64,000 nucleotides of DNA from Solirubrobacteraceae bacterium (GTDB lineage Bacteria > Actinomycetota > Thermoleophilia > Solirubrobacterales > Solirubrobacteraceae), in NCBI GenBank assembly GCA_024711025.1, contig JANJTP010000051.1, positions 34,571 through 98,570 on the forward strand. The letters are read 5' to 3'. The number at the start of each line of letters is the position of its first letter. Position 1 is the stretch's first letter. The translations under genes and the position numbers were made by a program. Positions 41,134 through 49,535 of this stretch are shown piece after piece. The notes beneath the pieces were generated by a model. The model had not been told where the DNA came from. It did no database searches and saw nothing but the letters and a program-made list of their open reading frames with translations.

Positions 41134-41156
41134 GATGCCGAGGCCCTGAGATGCCG
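41125..41156. repeat. 16-bp tandem duplication at the GH57 start codon
   Basis: AGGCCCTGAGATGCCG occurs twice in tandem (41125-41140, 41141-41156). Each copy has an ATG; the first reads ATG-CCG-AGG-CCC-TGA, a 4-codon frame that ends just before the true ATG at 41151. The end of the upstream methyltransferase gene (TGA 41131-41133) lies in copy one. Confidence 0.85.
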
Positions 41157-42542
41157 GCTCCCGGCGCGGTCAGCGTCGTCCTGCACACGCACATGCCCTA
41201 CGTCGAGGGCTATGGCACTTGGCCGTTCGGCGAGGAGTGGCTGTGGGAGGCGGTCGCGACCTGCTACCTGCCGCTCGCCCGGCTGCTCGACGCCGGCGCG
41301 CCGTTGACGCTGTCGCTGACGCCGGTGCTGTGCGACCAGCTCGAGGCGCCCGGTGCGCTCGATCGCTGCGCCGCGTTCCTGCGCGAGGTTCGCCCCGCCT
41401 CGCACCGGCTCGACGTCGACGCCTGCCTGTCCGCGGGCAACGCAGAGCTCGCGGCCGAGCTCGAGCGCGCCGCAGGCCAGTACGCCGCCGCGCTCGCCGA
41501 GCTCGAGGCGTGCGGCCGCGACGTCCTCGGCCGCTTCGCGCCGCACGTCGCCTGGGCGAGCAGCGCGACCCACGCGATCCTGCCGCTGCTGGCGAGCGAC
41601 GCGGGCGTGCGCCTCCAGCTCCACGTCGGCGTCGACGCCCACCGGGTGCGGTTCGGTGAGCGCTGGCGCGGCGGCCTGTGGCTCCCGGAGTGCGCGCACG
41701 AGCCATGGCTCGACCCGCTGCTCGAGGAGGCCGGCGTGCATGCCGCGTGCGTCGAGCTGACCGGCGCGTTCGGTCCTGGGGACCCGCGACACCTGACGCC
41801 GCTGCGCAGTCCCGCGGGTCCGTTGCTGGTGCCGATCGACCGGGCGCTCGTCGACCTCGTCTGGGGGCCAGGCGGCTACCCGGCGGCCGGGCCCTACCGC
41901 GACGAGCACCGCCGGACCGCCCGTGACCACCGTCCGTGGGCGAACGACGGGGCGATCTACGACCCGCTGCGCGCTCGCGACCGGGCGCGCGCCGACGCCG
42001 CAGACCTGGCGGCGCGCTGCGAGCGGCGCGTGCGCGGCGGCGGGCTGAGCGTGCTCGCCTTCGACAGCGAGCTGTTCGGCCATCACTGGCACGAGGGGCC
42101 GGTCTTCCTGGAGGCGTTCGTCGAGGCCTGCGAGGCGCGCGGCGTCCCGCTGCTCCCGCTCGACGACGCGCTCGCCGGCGCCGAGAGCGCGCCGTGGCCG
42201 GCGGGGCTCGACGAGCCGACGAGCTGGGGCCAGCCGCCGACGCTGTGGACCTGGTCGGGCCCGCGCGCGGCCGACATCGCGTGGGCCCAGCGGGCGGCTG
42301 AGCTGCGAGCGCTCGCGGCGGGCCCGGAGGTCACCGAGCGGGCGGTGCGCGAGCTGCTCGCGCTGCAGGCGAGCGACTGGGCCTTCCTCGAGACGCGCGA
42401 GCTCGCCGGGCCCTATGCGCGAGAGCGCTTCGAGGGCCATCTGGGCAACTTCCACGAGGCTCTGCGAACGCTAGTCTCAGCACCCTCGGCGGTTCGCGGC
42501 CTGGCACCCCACCTGCGCATCGCGCCGCTGCTCGAGCCGTGA
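41151..42542 (+). CDS. GH57 1,4-alpha-glucan branching enzyme-like protein (Rv3031-like)
   Basis: A 463-residue glycoside hydrolase family 57 protein. N-terminal motif VVLHTHMPYVEGYGTWPFGE, catalytic nucleophile Glu ~180 in GLWLPECAHEPW, and acid/base Asp ~305 in LAFDSELFGHHWHEG; the C-terminal helical domain (WDFL-like SDWAFLETRELAGPYARERF) is typical of branching enzymes. It makes alpha-1,6 branches in alpha-1,4-glucans. The GT4 gene that follows overlaps by 4 bp, and the methyltransferase precedes, matching the Rv3030-Rv3031-Rv3032 order. Confidence 0.9.
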   Translation: MPAPGAVSVVLHTHMPYVEGYGTWPFGEEWLWEAVATCYLPLARLLDAGAPLTLSLTPVLCDQLEAPGALDRCAAFLREVRPASHRLDVDACLSAGNAELAAELERAAGQYAAALAELEACGRDVLGRFAPHVAWASSATHAILPLLASDAGVRLQLHVGVDAHRVRFGERWRGGLWLPECAHEPWLDPLLEEAGVHAACVELTGAFGPGDPRHLTPLRSPAGPLLVPIDRALVDLVWGPGGYPAAGPYRDEHRRTARDHRPWANDGAIYDPLRARDRARADAADLAARCERRVRGGGLSVLAFDSELFGHHWHEGPVFLEAFVEACEARGVPLLPLDDALAGAESAPWPAGLDEPTSWGQPPTLWTWSGPRAADIAWAQRAAELRALAAGPEVTERAVRELLALQASDWAFLETRELAGPYARERFEGHLGNFHEALRTLVSAPSAVRGLAPHLRIAPLLEP

Positions 42543-43744
42543 CCCGCGTCCTCGTCCTCTCCTGGGAGTACCCCCCGGTCGTCGAGGGCGGCCTGGCCCG
42601 CCACGTGCGCAAGCTCTCCGAGGGCCTCGCCCATCAGGGCGTCGACGTACACGTGCTCACGCGCGGCGACGAGACGATGCAGGCCGAGGAGCAGGTCCGC
42701 GGCGTCACCGTCCACCGCGTCCTCGAGCCGACGCGCCCGCGCGACCTGGGCGAGTTCGTCGCCTGGATCGAGCACATGAACGCCGACATGCTGGCGGCCG
42801 GCGTCGAGCTCGGCGACCGCTGCGACTTCGACCTCGTCCACGGCCACGACTGGCTCGTCGCCGTCGCCGGCGATCACCTCGCCAACCGCTTCCGCTGCCC
42901 GCTGGTGATGACGATCCACGCCACCGAGTACGGGCGCCACCAGGGCTGGGTCGATCGCCATCCGCAGAGCTGGATCCACGGCATCGAGCGCTGGATCGCC
43001 AATCGCGCCGACAGCGTGATCACCTGCTCGCACTACATGCACGAGCACGTCTGCGACATCTACGCGCTCGACGAGCGGAGCGTCACGGTCATCCCGAACG
43101 GCATCGACCCGCTCGACCTGCAGCCGGTCGACGACCTCGTCGCGCTGCGCGCGCGCTTCGCCGAGCCCGAGGAGCAGATCGTCCTGCTCGTCGGTCGCCT
43201 CGTCTACGAGAAGGGCTTCCAGCTCGCGCTCGACGCGCTGGCGCCGATCGCCCGGCGGCTCGGCAGCGTGCGCTTCCTCGTCGCCGGCTCGGGCACGCAC
43301 GAGCAGGAGCTGCGAGCGCAGGCCGAGCGGCTCGGGCTCACGGAGCGCGGCACGTTCCTCGGCTGGATCGGCGACGACGTCCTGCACTCGCTCTACCGGA
43401 TCGCCGACCTGTGCGTCGTGCCGAGCCTGTACGAGCCGTTCGGGCTCGTCGCGCTCGAGGCGATGGCGAGCGGCTGCCCGTGCATCGTCGCGGACACCGG
43501 CGGGCTGCGCGAGGTCGTCCCCGACGGCGAGCGCGTCGGGCTGCGCTTCAACGGCGGGGACGCCGAGCACCTCGGGGTGATGATCGAGCGGATGCTCACC
43601 GACGCGCCGCTGCGCGAGCGCCTCGTCGCGGAGGCCGGCGAGCACGTTCGGCGCTTCGACTGGACCGACGTCGCCCGGCGGACCGCGGGCCTCTACGACG
43701 AGGTCCTCGGTGCGGCGGCGGCCATCTCGCCGCAGAGCGCCTGA
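42539..43744 (+). CDS. GT4 glycosyltransferase (Rv3032/glycogen synthase-like)
   Basis: A 401-residue GT-B glycosyltransferase. N-terminal SWEYPPVVEGGLARHVRKLSEGL is the starch-synthase-type acceptor loop; the nucleotide-sugar site is VPSLYEPFGLVALEAMASG with the E-x7-E pattern, plus LLVGRLVYEKGFQLALDAL and IPNGIDP. GTG 42539 overlaps the GH57 stop. Members make alpha-1,4-glucans from ADP- or UDP-glucose; the Mycobacterium homologue Rv3032 elongates methylglucose lipopolysaccharide. The acceptor here is unknown. Confidence 0.9.
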   Translation: MTRVLVLSWEYPPVVEGGLARHVRKLSEGLAHQGVDVHVLTRGDETMQAEEQVRGVTVHRVLEPTRPRDLGEFVAWIEHMNADMLAAGVELGDRCDFDLVHGHDWLVAVAGDHLANRFRCPLVMTIHATEYGRHQGWVDRHPQSWIHGIERWIANRADSVITCSHYMHEHVCDIYALDERSVTVIPNGIDPLDLQPVDDLVALRARFAEPEEQIVLLVGRLVYEKGFQLALDALAPIARRLGSVRFLVAGSGTHEQELRAQAERLGLTERGTFLGWIGDDVLHSLYRIADLCVVPSLYEPFGLVALEAMASGCPCIVADTGGLREVVPDGERVGLRFNGGDAEHLGVMIERMLTDAPLRERLVAEAGEHVRRFDWTDVARRTAGLYDEVLGAAAAISPQSA

Positions 43745-43775
43745 GCACCCCGGCCGTGCGCGCCGCCTTCGCGGC

Positions 43776-44444
43776 TCAGCGCCAGCGCAGCGTCCGCGGA
43801 GCCTCGCGCATGCGGATCACGCGCGCCGGCACGCCGGCGACGACGGCGTCGTCGGGGACGTCCTTCGTGACGACGGCGGCGGTCCCGACGACGCTGTTGT
43901 CGCCGATGCTCACGCCCCGCAGCACACAGGCCCCGTAGCCGACCCAGACGTTGCTGCCGATCCGCACGTCGCGCTTGTAGATGCCCTGGAGGCGGATCGG
44001 CCGCTCGACGTCGACGATCCCGTGGTCGAAGTCGATCAGCATCACGCGGTCGGCGAGGATGCACTCGCTTCCGATGGAGACGTGCTGGAAGGCGGAGATC
44101 GTGCACTCCTGGCCGAGCACGCTCTTGGCGCCGATCCGCACCTCGCCCTCGTGCGCGCGGATCTTGCAGCCGTGGCCGATCCACGACCAGCGCCCGAGGT
44201 GGACGGTCGCGTCGCGGCCGATCTCGAACGTCACGCCGGGGCCGACGAAGCACAGCCCGTCGGTGCGCAGGCGCCCGCGCCAGCGCAGCTTCAGCCAGGC
44301 CCAGCGCAGCGCGAGGCGTGCGTAGCGGGCGTTGAGCATCCCGTGGGCGCGGGCGAAGCCGAGCAGCGCCGGCAGCCCGCCGCGCAGCGGAGCCGGCGCT
44401 CCGCGTGGCGGCGTGCTCGGCGCCTGCTCGTCCGTCCGCTCCAC
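43776..44444 (-). CDS. Hexapeptide-repeat acyltransferase (Rv3034c-like position)
   Basis: A 222-residue left-handed beta-helix acyltransferase (hexapeptide repeats ~65-210): VGPGVTFEIGRDATVHLGRW, IGAKSVLGQECTISAF, VRIGSNVWVGYGACVLRGVSIGDNSVVGTAAVVTKDVP. A ~60-residue basic N-terminal extension precedes. It is convergent to the GT4 gene with a 31-bp gap. In the mycobacterial MGLP locus an acetyltransferase-like gene (Rv3034c) sits close by, so acylation of the polysaccharide is plausible. Confidence 0.87.
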   Translation of the reverse strand: MERTDEQAPSTPPRGAPAPLRGGLPALLGFARAHGMLNARYARLALRWAWLKLRWRGRLRTDGLCFVGPGVTFEIGRDATVHLGRWSWIGHGCKIRAHEGEVRIGAKSVLGQECTISAFQHVSIGSECILADRVMLIDFDHGIVDVERPIRLQGIYKRDVRIGSNVWVGYGACVLRGVSIGDNSVVGTAAVVTKDVPDDAVVAGVPARVIRMREAPRTLRWR

Positions 44445-44493
44445 GGGCGGGATCGTAGACCGGCCGACCCGCGGGTCGGTCGGCGCGCGTCGC

Positions 44494-44499
44494 TAGGCT
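44494..44499 (+). promoter_or_regulatory. -10-like box for a leaderless transcript
   Basis: TAGGCT ends 8 nt before ATG 44508 and no Shine-Dalgarno precedes the ATG. The identical hexamer precedes ATG 53016 of the B12-binding subunit, so the two functionally linked genes may be transcribed alike. Confidence 0.4.
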
Positions 44500-44507
44500 C
44501 GGCCGCG

Positions 44508-45524
44508 ATGGCTCTCCCCGAGACCGGCCAGTCGCTCGCCGACCGCCTGCTGGCCGGCGATCGTCGCGCGCTTGCCCGCGCGATCTCCCTCGTCGAGTCC
44601 GACGACCCGCGCGGCTGGGAGCTCGTGCGCGAGGTCTACCCGCACACCGGGCACGCCGCGATCGTCGGGCTGACCGGCGCGCCGGGGGCCGGCAAGTCGA
44701 CGCTGATCGGGGCGTTGACGAAGCTGCGCCGAGAGCAGGGCCGCAGCGTGGCGGTGCTGTCGATCGACCCGTCGTCGCCGTTCACTCACGGGGCGCTGCT
44801 CGGCGACCGGATCCGCCTGACCGACCACTTCCTCGACCCCGGCGTCTTCATCCGATCGATGGCCAACCGCGGCGCGCTCGGCGGGCTCAGCGAGGCCGCG
44901 CTTCAGGCGGCGCTGCTGATGGACGCGGCCGGCCGCGAGGAGATCCTGCTCGAGACCGTCGGGGTCGGGCAGGCCGAGGTCGACATAATCGACCACGCGG
45001 ACACCGTCGTGCTCGTGCTGATGCCGGGGTCGGGCGACTCGATCCAGGCGCTCAAGGCCGGCATCATGGAGATACCCGACGTGATCGTTGTCAACAAGGC
45101 CGACCACCCGCTGACCGACACGATGGTCCGTGAGATCCGCGGTGTCCTCTCGCTCGCGCCGCAGCGCGGCGGCTGGCGCGTGCCGATCGTCAGGACCGAG
45201 GCCCACCTCGGCCGCGGCGTGCCGGAGCTGGTCGAGCGGCTCGACGCCCACCGGGCCTTCATCGAGCGACAGGGGACGCTGCCCGAGCGCCGCCGGCGAA
45301 ATCTGCGCAGCGAGGTCCTGTCGATCTGCGCGCATCGCCTGCGGCAGCGGCTCGAGGAGCGCCTGCGGGACGACGAGCGCTTCGGCGAGCTGCTCGACGA
45401 GGTCGTCGCGCGCCGCCTCGACCCGGCGAGCGCCGCCGCCGAGGTGCTCGAGCGCTTCGAGCGCGAGGGAGGCCGCTCAGCGCCCGTCCAGCACGCTCCA
45501 CGGCAGCGGTCCGCGGACCGGTGA
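44508..45524 (+). CDS. meaB: Methylmalonyl-CoA mutase-associated GTPase MeaB (ArgK family)
   Basis: A 338-residue G3E GTPase. P-loop GLTGAPGAGKSTLIGALTK, Walker B-like SIDPSSPFTHGALLGDRIRL, DIIDHADTVVLVLMPGSGDSIQ and NKAD base-recognition motif (VVNKADHPL). MeaB loads and protects adenosylcobalamin in acyl-CoA mutases; a B12-binding mutase subunit is encoded at 53016. The 3' end overlaps the convergent membrane protein gene by 48 bp. Confidence 0.92.
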   Translation: MALPETGQSLADRLLAGDRRALARAISLVESDDPRGWELVREVYPHTGHAAIVGLTGAPGAGKSTLIGALTKLRREQGRSVAVLSIDPSSPFTHGALLGDRIRLTDHFLDPGVFIRSMANRGALGGLSEAALQAALLMDAAGREEILLETVGVGQAEVDIIDHADTVVLVLMPGSGDSIQALKAGIMEIPDVIVVNKADHPLTDTMVREIRGVLSLAPQRGGWRVPIVRTEAHLGRGVPELVERLDAHRAFIERQGTLPERRRRNLRSEVLSICAHRLRQRLEERLRDDERFGELLDEVVARRLDPASAAAEVLERFEREGGRSAPVQHAPRQRSADR

Positions 45525-46808
45525 GACGCCGGCGTCGCCCGCGAGGCGGGCGCCGGTCAGCGTCCAGACGGTGAGCCCGACGCCGACGAGCGCGAGCGCC
45601 GCGCCGGCCCGCGGGAAGCGGCGCAGCGACCAGGCGCACAGTGCGGCGGCGCACGGCAGCGCGACGGCGAGCGGCTCGCCCGGCGCGCGGCCGTCCAGAG
45701 TGGCGAGCAGCAGGGCGGCGCCGAGCGCGGTCGCCACGCAGACCAGCGCAAGCAGCCCGGCGCAGGCCTCGACGTCGCTTGCCGCCGGGAACGCCCGCGC
45801 GAGGCGCTCGCGGCGCGAGCGCCGCAGCAGCCAGGCCGAGGTGAAGCCGAACGCCAGCACGGGCGCGTAGAGCAGCGCACCGACCTGCGGGTCGATCAGG
45901 ACGGCGGCGAGCCGCTCGAGCCGGCCGATCGCGTCGGCGGCGTTCGCGAGGCCGGTCGGCGCGTGCGGCGCGGTGGCCGCCGCGTAGAGGGTGAGGCCGC
46001 CGAACAGCTGCCCGCTGACCGTCACGTACACGACCAGCGAGACGAGCAGGATCTCGATCGCGACGAGCCCGGTCCAGGCGCGGCGGCGCCGTCGCAGCCA
46101 GCGCACGAGTGCGGCGGCCACGACCGCCGCCGGCGGGATCGCTGCCGGCCACAGCCAGACGATCGGCGCGAGCAGCGCGGCGGCGCCGATCGCCGGGGCG
46201 CCGGCCGGGTGGTCGCGCACCCGCAGCGCGAGCAGCGCCGCGCCGGCGATCAGCGTCGCGCACGTCATCGCGGGAGCGATCGTGGTCGCCGCGAGCACCG
46301 CGGGCGGCGAGAGGCCGACCGCGAGCGCGGCGCCGCTCGCCCACGGCTCGGGCACGAGCCGTCCACCCAACGCCGCGGCGATCGCGAACCCCGCGGCCGC
46401 GATCGCGGCCAGCAGGAGCTGCGCGCCGAGTGCGCCGCCGAGCGCGTACGCCGGCGCCAGCAGCAGCGCGAACCCGATTCCGTCCGGCTCGACGAGGCGG
46501 CCGTCGACGCGCAGCGCCGCCGGCCGCAGCTCGCCGTCGTAGAACCCGTGCCAGGCGCGCCCGGCGTACTCGTCGGTCAGCTCGGGGTCGCCGTCGGAGA
46601 CCCACGACTCGCTGGACAGCAGCACGTGCGCCTCGCTCGGGCGCAGATCCGAGCCGGGCGAGGCCGGAAGCCCGATCCCGGCCGCATAGACGGCCGTCAG
46701 CAGCACGAGCACGGCGAGCGCCGACCGCCGGCCGCGGCGGCGCGTCGCGCGGGCCAGGCGCCCCGGGTCGAGCCCGGGGGGCGGCGCCGTGGCTGCGGAG
46801 GCGGGCAC
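45477..46808 (-). CDS. Polytopic membrane protein of unknown function
   Basis: A 443-residue protein with about 10 hydrophobic helices after a basic N-terminus, starting ALAVLVLLTAVYAAGIGLPA. A soluble loop follows with SEAHVLLSSESWVSDGDPELTDEYAGR, a feature of glycosyltransferase-like (GT-C/Dpm-type) membrane proteins in Actinobacteria, but no catalytic Asp-Asp pair is clear. It is 4 bp after the acyl-CoA dehydrogenase stop on the same strand and so may be cotranscribed with it. Confidence 0.75.
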   Translation of the reverse strand: MPASAATAPPPGLDPGRLARATRRRGRRSALAVLVLLTAVYAAGIGLPASPGSDLRPSEAHVLLSSESWVSDGDPELTDEYAGRAWHGFYDGELRPAALRVDGRLVEPDGIGFALLLAPAYALGGALGAQLLLAAIAAAGFAIAAALGGRLVPEPWASGAALAVGLSPPAVLAATTIAPAMTCATLIAGAALLALRVRDHPAGAPAIGAAALLAPIVWLWPAAIPPAAVVAAALVRWLRRRRRAWTGLVAIEILLVSLVVYVTVSGQLFGGLTLYAAATAPHAPTGLANAADAIGRLERLAAVLIDPQVGALLYAPVLAFGFTSAWLLRRSRRERLARAFPAASDVEACAGLLALVCVATALGAALLLATLDGRAPGEPLAVALPCAAALCAWSLRRFPRAGAALALVGVGLTVWTLTGARLAGDAGVSPVRGPLPWSVLDGR

Positions 46809-46812
46809 GCCG

Positions 46813-47961
46813 TCAGGCGCCCAGCGCGCGGGCGATGACCATCTGCTGGATCTCGTCCGTGCCTTCGCCGATGGTGAGGATCTTGGCGTCCCGGTACATG
46901 CGGCAGACCGGCTGCTCCTCGATGTAGCCGTAGCCGCCGTGGATCTGGACGGCCTCCTCGGCGCAGCGGACGGCGAGGCGCCCGCTCTTGAGCTTGGCCT
47001 GGGCGGCGGTGAGTGTGAAGTCGCGGCCCCGGTCCTTCTGCCAGGCGGCCTGGTAGGTCAGCAGGCGCGCCGCCTGGATCTCGGTGGCCATGTCGGCGAG
47101 CTTGCCCTGGATCGCCTGGAAGGCGGAGATGCGCCGCCCGAATGCGACCCGCTGCCCGGCGTACGCAAGCGCCTCGTCGAGCGCGCCCTGAGCAAGGCCG
47201 ACGCCCATCGCGGCGACGCCGATCCGCCCGCCGTCGAGGACGGCGAGGAACTGGGCCAGCCCCTGCCCGCGGGCGCCGAGCAGGCTCTCGTACGGGACGC
47301 GGCACTCGGTGAAGGACAACGGCCGGGTGTCCGAGGCGTGCCAGCCCATCTTGCGGTACGGCTCGCCCGGGTCGTAGCCGGGCGTGCCGTTCTCGACGAT
47401 CAGGTTCGAGATCTCCGCCCGACCGTCGGGTCGCTCGCCGGTCACCGCGGTGATCGCCACGTGCCCGGAGATCTCCGTGCCGGCGTTGGTGATGAACTGC
47501 TTGGCGCCGTCGATCACCCACTCGCCGTCCTCGAGCCGCGCGCGGGTGCGCGTGTTGCCGGCATCGCTGCCGGCCTGCGGCTCGGTCAGGCCGAACGCGC
47601 CGAGCCGGCGCCCAGCGCACAGGTCGGGCAGCAGCCGCTCGCGCTGCTCGGCCGAGCCGAACAGCCAGATCGGCTGCACGCCCAGGGAGGTATGGGCGCA
47701 CAGCGTGATCGCGACGCTGGAGTCGACGCGCGCGAGCTCCTCCACGACCAGCGCGTACTGGAGCGTCGTACCGCCCGCCCCGCCGACCTCGGACGGGAAC
47801 GGGATCCCCATCCAGCCCAGCTCGCCCATGGCGCGGACGATCTCGTACGGGAAGCGCTTCTCGCGATCGAGCTCGCCCGCTACCGGCGCCACCTCGCCGA
47901 GCGCGAACTCGCGCGCCGTGCTCCGCAGCAGCTCCGACTCGGCGTCGAGCTCGAAGTCCAT
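46813..47961 (-). CDS. Acyl-CoA dehydrogenase
   Basis: A 382-residue flavoprotein. AFGLTEPQAGSDAGNTRTRA and IDGAKQFITNAGTEISGH bind FAD and substrate, GVAAMGVGLAQGALDEALAYA follows, and the catalytic Glu is in LTIGEGTDEIQQMVIARALG. The catalytic base position fits short/branched-chain enzymes. It passes electrons to the ETF encoded at 53568-55343. It follows a PepA gene on the same strand with a 9-bp gap. Confidence 0.92.
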   Translation of the reverse strand: MDFELDAESELLRSTAREFALGEVAPVAGELDREKRFPYEIVRAMGELGWMGIPFPSEVGGAGGTTLQYALVVEELARVDSSVAITLCAHTSLGVQPIWLFGSAEQRERLLPDLCAGRRLGAFGLTEPQAGSDAGNTRTRARLEDGEWVIDGAKQFITNAGTEISGHVAITAVTGERPDGRAEISNLIVENGTPGYDPGEPYRKMGWHASDTRPLSFTECRVPYESLLGARGQGLAQFLAVLDGGRIGVAAMGVGLAQGALDEALAYAGQRVAFGRRISAFQAIQGKLADMATEIQAARLLTYQAAWQKDRGRDFTLTAAQAKLKSGRLAVRCAEEAVQIHGGYGYIEEQPVCRMYRDAKILTIGEGTDEIQQMVIARALGA

Positions 47962-47970
47962 CCGCGAACC

Positions 47971-49431
47971 CTACGCCGGGCCGTCTCCCTCGGCGAGGTC
48001 GCCGGCGAGCTCGACCAGCGTGCGAACCCCCCAGCCCGACCCCGCCTTGCCGAGCTCGGGCAGGCCGCAGTCGCTCGCCACTCCGGCGATGTCCAGGTGC
48101 GCCCAAGGCGTCTCGCCTGCGAAGTGATGCAGGAACTCGGCGCCCATGATCGGGTGGGCCTTGCGATCGCGCCCGGTGTTCGTCAGGTCGGCGTAGCGAC
48201 CGCGGATCGCCTTCGCGTGGCGCTCGTGCAGCGGCAGCCGCCAGAGCGGCTCGTCCGCCCGCTCCGCGGCGGCGGCGACCGACCGCCACCAGGCCTCGTC
48301 GTTGCTGAAGCCGCCCGCGTGCACCGATCCGAGCGCGGTCACGACGCCGCCGGTCAGCGTCGCGAGGTCGACCAGCCGCTCGGCGCCCAGCTCGCGCGCC
48401 CGCAGGAGGCAGTCGGCGAGCACGAGGCGGCCCTCGGCGTCGGTGTTGTTGACCTCGATCGTCGTGCCGTCCATCGCGCTGACGATGTCGCCGGGTCGCA
48501 TCGCGGCGGCCGAGATCACGTTCTCGGTCGCGCCGATCACGGCAACGACGTCGACCATCAGGCCGAGCTGCGCGATCGCTCCGACGGCCTCGAGGACCGC
48601 CGCGCCGCCGGACATGTCGAACTTCATGTCCGGCATCCCGGCGGCGGCCTTGATCGACAGCCCGCCGGAGTCGAACGTCACGGCCTTGCCGACGAGCCCG
48701 AGCCGCGGCCCGCGGGCGCCGGCGGGCGCCCAGCGCAGGACGATCAGCGCCGGCTCCTGGCCGCTGCCCGCCGCGACGGCTGAGAGGGCGCCCATGCCGC
48801 GCCGCTCGATCGCCGCGCGGCCCTCCACGTCGATCTCGAGGCCGGGATGCGCCTGCGCCAGCTCGCGGGCGCGAGCGGCCAGCGCGGTCGGGGTGAGGTC
48901 GTTGGCGGGCCGGTTCTGCAGGTCGCGCGCGCGGTTCTGGGCGGCGGCGATCGCGACCGCCCGGGCGACGGCGTCGGCGACGTCGCGGCGGGCGGCCACG
49001 ACGAGCCGATCCGGACGGTCCGCGCCGGCCTCGTCCTCGTCGTCGTGGCGAAACGCCGTGAAGCGGTAGGCCGAGAGCGCGCTGCCGCAGGCGAGCGCCG
49101 CGGCAACCTCGTCGGCGTCGTCCGGCACGGCCCAGCAGAGGGCGCGCGAGCCGAGCTCACGCGCGCGGCGCAGCGCCGCGTGCGCCGCTGCTCGCAATCG
49201 CGCGGCGTCGAGCTCCTCGCGGCGGCCCAGGCCGACGGCGAGCAGGCGCAGCGCCCCGGCGTGGGCGACCGCGAGGTGGCCGTGGCGCGGACGGGCCTCG
49301 CCGGAGTCGACCATGGCCGTGAGCGCGCCGTCGGGCGAGTCCCAGGCCGGCGGCTCGCCCTCGAGCACGCCCACGGCGATCGTGTCGGCGCCGGTCGCGG
49401 GCGGCGTGGCGGTGGTCGCTTCGATCTGCAT
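47971..49431 (-). CDS. pepA: Leucyl aminopeptidase (M17 family)
   Basis: A 486-residue M17 aminopeptidase. The catalytic core holds LVGKAVTFDSGGLSIK (metal-binding Lys/Asp), KFDMSGGAAVLEA, and the family signature NNTDAEGRLVLADCL, then LVDLATLTGGVVTALG. The N-terminal ~160 residues are the usual oligomerisation domain. It removes N-terminal residues from peptides in the cytoplasm. Divergent from thiolase, with 104 bp between. Confidence 0.93.
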   Translation of the reverse strand: MQIEATTATPPATGADTIAVGVLEGEPPAWDSPDGALTAMVDSGEARPRHGHLAVAHAGALRLLAVGLGRREELDAARLRAAAHAALRRARELGSRALCWAVPDDADEVAAALACGSALSAYRFTAFRHDDEDEAGADRPDRLVVAARRDVADAVARAVAIAAAQNRARDLQNRPANDLTPTALAARARELAQAHPGLEIDVEGRAAIERRGMGALSAVAAGSGQEPALIVLRWAPAGARGPRLGLVGKAVTFDSGGLSIKAAAGMPDMKFDMSGGAAVLEAVGAIAQLGLMVDVVAVIGATENVISAAAMRPGDIVSAMDGTTIEVNNTDAEGRLVLADCLLRARELGAERLVDLATLTGGVVTALGSVHAGGFSNDEAWWRSVAAAAERADEPLWRLPLHERHAKAIRGRYADLTNTGRDRKAHPIMGAEFLHHFAGETPWAHLDIAGVASDCGLPELGKAGSGWGVRTLVELAGDLAEGDGPA

Positions 49432-49535
49432 GCCGCCGGCAGGCTAGATGGTCGCTCACCGCGCGCACGCCGATCGGCCCGAGGTGAGCCTGACTACGAT
49501 CTGGCGTACATCGATCCCTCGCACACGGAGTCCTG

